The notes under the pieces are model-generated. The model was not told the DNA's origin. It made no database searches and saw nothing but the letters and a program-made list of their open reading frames with translations. A stretch of DNA of 64,000 bases from Tatumella saanichensis (GTDB lineage: Bacteria > Pseudomonadota > Gammaproteobacteria > Enterobacterales > Enterobacteriaceae), in assembly GCF_000439375.1 (NCBI RefSeq), contig NZ_ATMI01000004.1, forward strand, positions 1-64,000. Direction: 5' to 3'. Below are positions 58,633-64,000 of the stretch, in pieces (position 1 is the first letter of the stretch; each line of letters begins with the position of its first letter). The translations under genes were made by a program, and so were the position numbers.

Positions 58633-58979
58633 AGTGATGGGTTCTTGACTCGGGGTATTACTCGGAATGTTAGTCATGGGTGGTATGGCAGGAAAACCAG
58701 CCTTTAACCTGTAAATAGAAATATGTTAACTCTGAGCCCGACACTGACGTCGTCAATAAACAGCGACAAACAAATGACGAGACGGCCTTGATGCGACGTG
58801 GTGGATATCCACCGGATTGCTAACCCATTCTCTAGGTAACGCAGACTGGCTTAACAAAGGAAATCTTAGATTCTGACTACTGGTAAGAGCGTAATGCAGT
58901 GAAAGTAACTTAACACGCTAAAATGCAGACGTCCAGTGATAGCACAAAAATAAACCACCACTGGCGTCTGATTCTGACA
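58633..58979 (-). other. rho leader / trxA-rho intergenic region
   Basis: 347 bp between trxA and rho. In E. coli this space encodes the RhoL leader peptide and the region of autogenous Rho-dependent attenuation. I find no convincing rhoL: short frames here lack ribosome sites. A stem-loop near the trxA end is listed separately; no other gene is seen. Confidence 0.5.
58926..58970 (-). terminator. stem-loop after trxA
   Basis: Arms CAGACG-T-CCAGTG (58926-58938) and CACTGG-CGTCTG (58959-58970), 12 bp with one bulge and a 20-nt loop, starting 9 bp past the trxA stop. The minus-strand tail has a short TTTT. Probable trxA terminator. Confidence 0.6.
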
Positions 58980-59312
58980 TTAACCGAGGTTAGCGTTCAG
59001 GAACTCTTTCAGCTGACCTTTAGACAGGGCGCCTACTTTGGTCGCAGCCACTTCACCATTAACGAATAACAGTAAAGTAGGAATACCACGGATACCGTAC
59101 TTCGGCGCGGTGCCCGGGTTATCATCGATGTTCAGTTTGGCAACTGTCAGTCGGCCTTGGTACTCTTCGGCCACTTCATCAAGGATGGGTGCGATCATTT
59201 TGCACGGACCACACCATTCGGCCCAGAAATCTACCAGTGTCACACCTTCAGCTTTCAGGACGTCGGTTTCGAAACTGTCATCGGTCAGGTGAATGATTTT
59301 ATCACTGCTCAT
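58980..59312 (-). CDS. trxA: thioredoxin 1 TrxA
   Basis: TrxA is the main cytoplasmic thiol-disulphide reductant, reduced by TrxB. The ATG at 59312 gives 110 residues (E. coli 109). The active site is [10 protein letters not shown] (CGPC), and the cis-proline lies in [10 protein letters not shown] Met four codons upstream is open but unlikely. It is divergent from rhlB, with 117 bp for both promoters, and upstream of rho. Confidence 0.98.
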   Translation of the reverse strand: MSSDKIIHLTDDSFETDVLKAEGVTLVDFWAEWCGPCKMIAPILDEVAEEYQGRLTVAKLNIDDNPGTAPKYGIRGIPTLLLFVNGEVAATKVGALSKGQLKEFLNANLG

Positions 59313-59429
59313 GTATTGCTCCACAAAATTATGCCTGGCGAATTGGCGTAAAATGTATCAACGTAAGTTGACTTTATTTCATTGGATACGCTTTCGTAAA
59401 GCGACATTAAGCTGATATTCTACCACACT

Positions 59430-60722
59430 ATGAGCAAAACACACTTAACAGAAAAGAAGTTTTCCGACTTCGCCCTGCACCCTCAGGTAGTGAAAGCCCT
59501 TGATAGCAAAGGATTTCAGTACTGTACTCCGATTCAGGCATTAGCACTGCCATATACCCTTTCAGGGCATGATATCGCGGGTCAGGCGCAAACCGGTACC
59601 GGCAAAACGATGGCGTTTCTGACGTCAGCGTTCCATTATCTGCTGTCTCATCCTGTTGCCGAAGGGCATAAAGTGAATCAGCCACGGGCATTAATCATGG
59701 CGCCAACCCGCGAACTCGCGGTACAGATCCATGCTGATGCAGAACCGCTGGCTGAGAGTACAGGACTGAAACTGGGCCTGGCTTATGGCGGTGATGGATA
59801 TGACAAACAACTGAAAGTTTTGGAACAGGGCGTAGATATTCTGATCGGTACCACCGGTCGTCTGATTGACTACACCAAGCAGAACTACATCGACCTCAGT
59901 GCCATTCAGGTAGTGGTGCTGGATGAAGCGGATCGCATGTTTGATCTCGGCTTTATCAAAGATATCCGCTGGTTGTTCCGCCGCATGCCTGCGGCATCAG
60001 AGCGGCTGAATATGCTGTTCTCGGCCACGCTATCATGGCGCGTGCGTGAACTGGCGTTTGAACATATGAATAACGCAGAATATGTCGAAGTTGAACCTGA
60101 ACAAAGAACAGGTCACCGCATAAAAGAAGAGCTTTTCTACCCTTCTAACGAAGAGAAAATGCGCTTACTGCAATCGTTGGTGGAAGAAGAGTGGCCAGAT
60201 CGTGCCATTATTTTTGCCAATACCAAGCACCGCTGTGAGGATGTCTGGGGACATCTGGCTGCGGACGGACATCGGGTCGGTTTGCTGACCGGCGATGTAC
60301 CACAGAAAAAACGCCTACGTATTCTTGAAGAATTTACTCAGGGCAACTTGGATATTCTAGTGGCAACAGATGTTGCGGCACGTGGATTACACATTCCAGC
60401 CGTCACGCATGTGTTTAACTACGACTTACCGGATGACCGTGAAGACTACGTCCACCGCATTGGCCGTACCGGACGTGCCGGTGCCAGCGGACACTCTATC
60501 AGCCTAGCCTGTGAAGAGTACGCCCTGAACTTGCCGGCGATTGAAGAGTATATCGGGCATAATATTCCGGTCAGCAAGTACAACAGTGATGCATTACTGA
60601 CGGACCTGCCGGCGCCAAAACGCCTGCCTCGTCGTCCGGCGAACAATAATAATCGCCGTGGCAACAATAATAACCGTCGTAATGGACCACCACGTAACAA
60701 CAACCGTAAACGTTCAGGTTAA
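59430..60722 (+). CDS. rhlB: ATP-dependent RNA helicase RhlB
   Basis: RhlB is the DEAD-box helicase of the RNase E degradosome. The 430-residue protein (E. coli 421) has the Q motif ([24 protein letters not shown]), Walker A AQTGTGKT (53-60), DEAD in [17 protein letters not shown] in MLFSATLSW, and [12 protein letters not shown]. The C-terminal tail (about 395-430) is a low-complexity run of Asn, Arg, Gly and Pro, a basic RNA-binding tail typical of the family. It lies 7 bp before gppA and is probably cotranscribed. Confidence 0.97.
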   Translation: MSKTHLTEKKFSDFALHPQVVKALDSKGFQYCTPIQALALPYTLSGHDIAGQAQTGTGKTMAFLTSAFHYLLSHPVAEGHKVNQPRALIMAPTRELAVQIHADAEPLAESTGLKLGLAYGGDGYDKQLKVLEQGVDILIGTTGRLIDYTKQNYIDLSAIQVVVLDEADRMFDLGFIKDIRWLFRRMPAASERLNMLFSATLSWRVRELAFEHMNNAEYVEVEPEQRTGHRIKEELFYPSNEEKMRLLQSLVEEEWPDRAIIFANTKHRCEDVWGHLAADGHRVGLLTGDVPQKKRLRILEEFTQGNLDILVATDVAARGLHIPAVTHVFNYDLPDDREDYVHRIGRTGRAGASGHSISLACEEYALNLPAIEEYIGHNIPVSKYNSDALLTDLPAPKRLPRRPANNNNRRGNNNNRRNGPPRNNNRKRSG

Positions 60723-60729
60723 GTCTGCC

Positions 60730-62214
60730 ATGCAAAGCGCATCATCACTTTATGCTGCTATTGATTTAGGTTCTAACAGTTTTCATATGCTGGTGGTGCG
60801 CGGGATTTCCGGCAGTATCCAGACCGTAACGAGGATCAAACGTAAAGTGCGCTTGGCTACCGGTCTGAATCAGGAAAACCACCTGTCTGACGAGGCGATG
60901 GCCCGTGGCTGGCAGTGCCTGCGCTTGTTTGCAGAGCAGCTTCAGGACATTCCTGCCAGCCAGATACGGGTAGTGGCTACTGCCACATTACGCTTGGCGA
61001 CAAATGCCCAACAGTTTCTGAGCGTGGCCGGCGAAATCCTCGGCTGTCCGGTGGAAGTGATCAGCGGTGAAGAAGAAGCACAGCTAATCTATCAGGGCGT
61101 TGCCCATACTACCGGTGGCTCCGATAAGCGTCTGGTGGTGGATATCGGTGGCGGCAGTACTGAACTGGTAACCGGTTCTGGGGCGGAGACTACTGCCCTT
61201 TTTAGTTTGCAGATGGGCTGTGTCACTTGGCTGGATCGTTATTTCACCGATCGTTGCCTGACCCGCGATAACTTCGAGCGGGCCGAAGCGGCTGCACGAG
61301 AGAAAATTCAGCAAATTAGCACAGTGCTGCGTGAAAAAGGTTGGGAGATCTGTGTCGGCGCGTCAGGAACTGTTCAGGCGCTGCAAGAAATTATGGTCGC
61401 CCAAGGGATGGATGAGCAGATCACCTTGAGTAAACTGCAGCAGCTGAAACAGCGGGCCATTCAGTGCGGTAAGCTGGAGGAGCTTGAGATCGAAGGACTG
61501 ACCCTGGAACGTGCACTGGTCTTCCCGAGCGGTTTATCGATTCTGATTGCCGTTTTTCAGACGTTACAGATAGACAGTATGACGCTGGCTGGCGGCGCAC
61601 TGCGCGAAGGCTTGGTATATGGCATGCTCAATCTGCCCGTCGACAAAGATATTCGTACCCGTACCCTGCACACTATCCAAGTGCGGTTTGCTATTGATAC
61701 TGATCAAGCCACACGAGTCGCTCAGCTGGCTGATGTCTTTTTTCGCCAGGTCAGCCAGGCATGGAAACTGGATGATCGCTGCCGAGAACTACTGCTAAGT
61801 GCCTGCGCCATTCATGAGATCGGTCTGAGTGTCGAGCACCGCCAAGCCCCACGTCATGCCGCGTATCTGGTGCGCTCACTCGATTTACCTGGTTTTACGC
61901 CAGCGCAGAAGAACCTACTCTCTTCGATGCTGGAAAACCAGCAGGGCAGTATCGACTTGGCATTATTGGCTCGGCAGAATGCACTGCCGCCACGGCTGGC
62001 AGAACGTATTTGCCGTCTGCTGCGTCTGGCGATCATCTTCTCCAGTCGCCGTCGTGATGACACCCTGCCTGCCCTCAGACTCCAAGCAGATGATGACAGC
62101 ATGCAACTGACACTCCCCGCCGGTTGGCTGCAGGCTCATCCGTTACGGGCTGAGTTTCTTGAGCAGGAGATTTATTATCAAAGCTATGTCCACTGGACCC
62201 TCAGCCTGAGATAA
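60730..62214 (+). CDS. gppA: guanosine-5'-triphosphate,3'-diphosphate pyrophosphatase GppA
   Basis: GppA converts pppGpp to ppGpp in the stringent response. The ATG at 60730, right after rhlB, gives 494 residues (E. coli 494); the open frame extends 24 codons into rhlB. It has the actin-like ASKHA phosphate loops [15 protein letters not shown] and [28 protein letters not shown], and a C-terminal HD-like helical domain with [16 protein letters not shown]. It ends at a hairpin shared with the convergent rep. Confidence 0.96.
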   Translation: MQSASSLYAAIDLGSNSFHMLVVRGISGSIQTVTRIKRKVRLATGLNQENHLSDEAMARGWQCLRLFAEQLQDIPASQIRVVATATLRLATNAQQFLSVAGEILGCPVEVISGEEEAQLIYQGVAHTTGGSDKRLVVDIGGGSTELVTGSGAETTALFSLQMGCVTWLDRYFTDRCLTRDNFERAEAAAREKIQQISTVLREKGWEICVGASGTVQALQEIMVAQGMDEQITLSKLQQLKQRAIQCGKLEELEIEGLTLERALVFPSGLSILIAVFQTLQIDSMTLAGGALREGLVYGMLNLPVDKDIRTRTLHTIQVRFAIDTDQATRVAQLADVFFRQVSQAWKLDDRCRELLLSACAIHEIGLSVEHRQAPRHAAYLVRSLDLPGFTPAQKNLLSSMLENQQGSIDLALLARQNALPPRLAERICRLLRLAIIFSSRRRDDTLPALRLQADDDSMQLTLPAGWLQAHPLRAEFLEQEIYYQSYVHWTLSLR

Positions 62215-62221
62215 CCGCATT

Positions 62222-62241
62222 CACCGGCCAGTAGGCCGGTG
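62222..62241. terminator. bidirectional hairpin between gppA and rep
   Basis: Perfect 8-bp stem CACCGGCC (62222-62229) / GGCCGGTG (62234-62241) with loop AGTA, 7 bp from the gppA stop and 3 bp from the rep stop. U tracts are weak. Confidence 0.6.
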
Positions 62242-62244
62242 GAT

Positions 62245-64000
62245 TTAGCTCTGCGTTTTTTTCGATTGCTCCAACATCGCCCTCAGTCCCGCCACTCGGC
62301 TTTGGCTGTTGACCATCCGCTCCTCACTGCTCATTTTTTTACGCTCGCCTTCCCATACCAAATCATCCTGCGGCAATTCCAGCAGAAAGCGACTTGGCTC
62401 TGGACGCATCTGCTCGCCATACTGTCGGCGCTCGCGGCACAGAGTAAAGGTCAGCTCTTTACGGGCACGGGTGATCCCCACATAAGCAAGACGACGCTCT
62501 TCCTCAATATTATTCTCATCAATACTGCTCTGATGTGGTAACAAGCCTTCTTCCATACCGACCAAATAGACGTAAGGGAACTCCAGTCCTTTAGAGGCAT
62601 GCAAAGTCATCAATTGCACCTGATCCAGCTCTTCGTCGCTCTCCCCACGTTCCATCATATCGCGCAGCGTGAAGCGAGTAACCACTTGGGTCAGGGTCAT
62701 CGGCTCCTCCAGATCAGAGCCCTCTAGCATCTCTGTCATCCAACGGAACAGGGTATTGACGTTTTTCATCCGCATTTCAGCGGCCTTCGGGCTGCCGGAA
62801 CTTTCGTATAACCAGCTTTCGTAATCCACGCCATGGATCAGATCACGGACCGCTGCTACCGGTTCTCGTTCACTCAGCGCCACCAAAGACGCCAGCCAGT
62901 GAGTAAAACGCTGTAAATGTTCCAGAGATCGGGCAGGCATCCGTTCTGCTAAGCCAAGATCAAAACTGGCACGAAACAGACTTTTATCGCGGATCCCCGC
63001 CCACTCACCCAGTTTCTGCAGGGTAGCAGGACCGATTTCCCGACGCGGGGTATTCACGATCCGTAGAAATGCGCTGTCATCGTCCGGGTTAGTCAACACC
63101 CGTAAATAGGCGAGGATATCTTTGATCTCCGGACGCGAGAAAAAAGACGTTCCACCGGAAATCCGGTAAGGGATACGGTTCTGCATCAGCAGCTTTTCAA
63201 AGACCCGTGACTGATGGTTCCCACGGTAAAGGATCGCGTAATCCTGATAGCGGGTCTTATTAATAAAGTGATGGGCAATCAGCTCACCGGTCACCCGTTC
63301 GGCCTCATGGTCTTCATTATTGGCGGTGATCACTTTTAGCTGACTGCCTTCCCCAAGTTCAGAAAACAGTTTTTTCTCAAACACATGTGGGTTATTAGCG
63401 ATAAGAATGTTGGCGGCCCGCAGAATACGTTGCGAAGACCGGTAGTTCTGCTCCAACTTAATCACCTGTAGAGCCGGGAAATCCTGTTTCAGCAGTACCA
63501 GATTTTGTGGCCGTGCGCCGCGCCAAGAATAAATCGACTGGTCATCATCACCCACCACCGTAAAGCGCGCCCGAGCACCGGCCAGCAACTTCACCAACTG
63601 ATACTGACTGGTGTTGGTATCCTGATACTCATCCACCAACAAATAGCGGATACGTTGCTGCCAGCGTTCCCGCACCTGTTCATTTCGCTGCAACAGCAAG
63701 GTTGGCAGCAGGATCAGATCATCAAAATCCAACACATTACAGGCACGCAGATGCCGATCATACAAAGCATAACAGTGCGCGAACGTATGTTCCTGTTCTG
63801 ACTGTGCCTGAGCCGTGGCGGTCGCCGGATCCGTCAGATCATTTTTCCAGTTCGAGATCGTGGAAACCAGCTGCTGTAGCAGGGTTTTGTCCTCCTCCAG
63901 CCACTCCCGGGTCAGATCTTTCAGTAACGCCATCTGGTCCTGATCATCAAACAGAGAAAAATTAGACTTCATTCCCAGCGCCGCATACTCACGCTTAATG
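62245..64000 (-). CDS. rep: ATP-dependent DNA helicase Rep (partial)
   Basis: Rep is a 3'-5' superfamily 1A helicase that accompanies the replisome and clears proteins ahead of forks. The 3' 585 or so codons are present; the frame continues off the right edge (the last residues read [15 protein letters not shown]), so the Walker A part and about 95 N-terminal residues are missing from the window, not from the gene. Motifs seen: [62 protein letters not shown] and [12 protein letters not shown]. It is convergent with gppA, as in E. coli. Confidence 0.97.
   Translation of the reverse strand, partial: IKREYAALGMKSNFSLFDDQDQMALLKDLTREWLEEDKTLLQQLVSTISNWKNDLTDPATATAQAQSEQEHTFAHCYALYDRHLRACNVLDFDDLILLPTLLLQRNEQVRERWQQRIRYLLVDEYQDTNTSQYQLVKLLAGARARFTVVGDDDQSIYSWRGARPQNLVLLKQDFPALQVIKLEQNYRSSQRILRAANILIANNPHVFEKKLFSELGEGSQLKVITANNEDHEAERVTGELIAHHFINKTRYQDYAILYRGNHQSRVFEKLLMQNRIPYRISGGTSFFSRPEIKDILAYLRVLTNPDDDSAFLRIVNTPRREIGPATLQKLGEWAGIRDKSLFRASFDLGLAERMPARSLEHLQRFTHWLASLVALSEREPVAAVRDLIHGVDYESWLYESSGSPKAAEMRMKNVNTLFRWMTEMLEGSDLEEPMTLTQVVTRFTLRDMMERGESDEELDQVQLMTLHASKGLEFPYVYLVGMEEGLLPHQSSIDENNIEEERRLAYVGITRARKELTFTLCRERRQYGEQMRPEPSRFLLELPQDDLVWEGERKKMSSEERMVNSQSRVAGLRAMLEQSKKTQS

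Noticed and set aside
58633-58925. rhoL leader peptide before rho
   Set aside because: Short frames exist (for example a 19-codon GTG frame) but none has a ribosome site or resembles the E. coli RhoL peptide.

Overview
The window is a chromosomal segment of a gammaproteobacterium of the order Enterobacterales. Almost every gene has a close counterpart in the E. coli 85-86 minute region, in the same order but with the whole segment inverted: hemG-trkH-yigZ-pepQ, fre-ubiD-rfaH, tat, ubiBJE-rmuC-udp, metR, yigL-pldB-rhtB-rhtC-recQ-pldA-yigI, corA-uvrD, yigB-xerC-DUF484-dapF-lptM, cyaY-cyaA, hemCDXY, four tRNA genes, the enterobacterial common antigen (ECA) genes, rho-trxA-rhlB-gppA-rep. Moderate GC, the gene losses and the rearrangements hint at an Erwiniaceae-like genus rather than Escherichia itself, but the genus is inference only.

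Layout. 1-15.3 kb: an rrn P1 promoter reading off the left edge, then haem, potassium, peptidase and flavin genes, the divergent regulator gene rfaH, the twin-arginine translocase, the ubiquinone genes ubiB/ubiJ/ubiE, rmuC, and udp with two CRP sites 52 bp apart. 15.6-18.5 kb: a rearranged stretch (Sel1-repeat lipoprotein, rluF, metR) where E. coli has metE and ysgA. 18.5-25.2 kb: yigL to yigI. 25.3-31.5 kb: an accessory block with aphA followed by four same-direction genes for an MFS transporter, a LysR regulator, an amidase and a D-serine dehydratase. This looks like a small catabolic island for a D-serine-yielding amide. 31.6-41.5 kb: corA with a long leader that contains a tiny ORF, uvrD under a LexA box, the overlapping operon lptM-dapF-DUF484-xerC-yigB, and cyaY/cyaA. 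41.8-45.8 kb: hemCDXY.

45.8-47.0 kb holds no protein gene. It contains a perfect CRP consensus site, a 15-bp perfect palindrome and the minus-strand operon tRNA-Arg, tRNA-His, tRNA-Leu, tRNA-Pro. The operon is followed by two near-identical 146/147-bp tandem units. Each carries a copy of the tRNA-Pro 3' end, a predicted multibranched RNA fold and an intrinsic terminator. 47.1-57.1 kb is the ECA operon in minus orientation (wecA, wecB, wecC, wecD, wecE, wzxE, wecF, wzyE, wecG). It lacks wzzE and the dTDP-glucose genes rffG and rffH found there in E. coli. 57.4-64 kb: rho, trxA, rhlB, gppA, and rep running off the right edge.

Together this is mostly conserved housekeeping DNA. The parts worth attention are the amidase-DsdA island, the tRNA-linked structured repeats, the corA leader, and the missing genes (fadBA, metE, wzzE, rffGH), which imply altered fatty-acid, methionine and ECA chain-length biology unless copies lie elsewhere.
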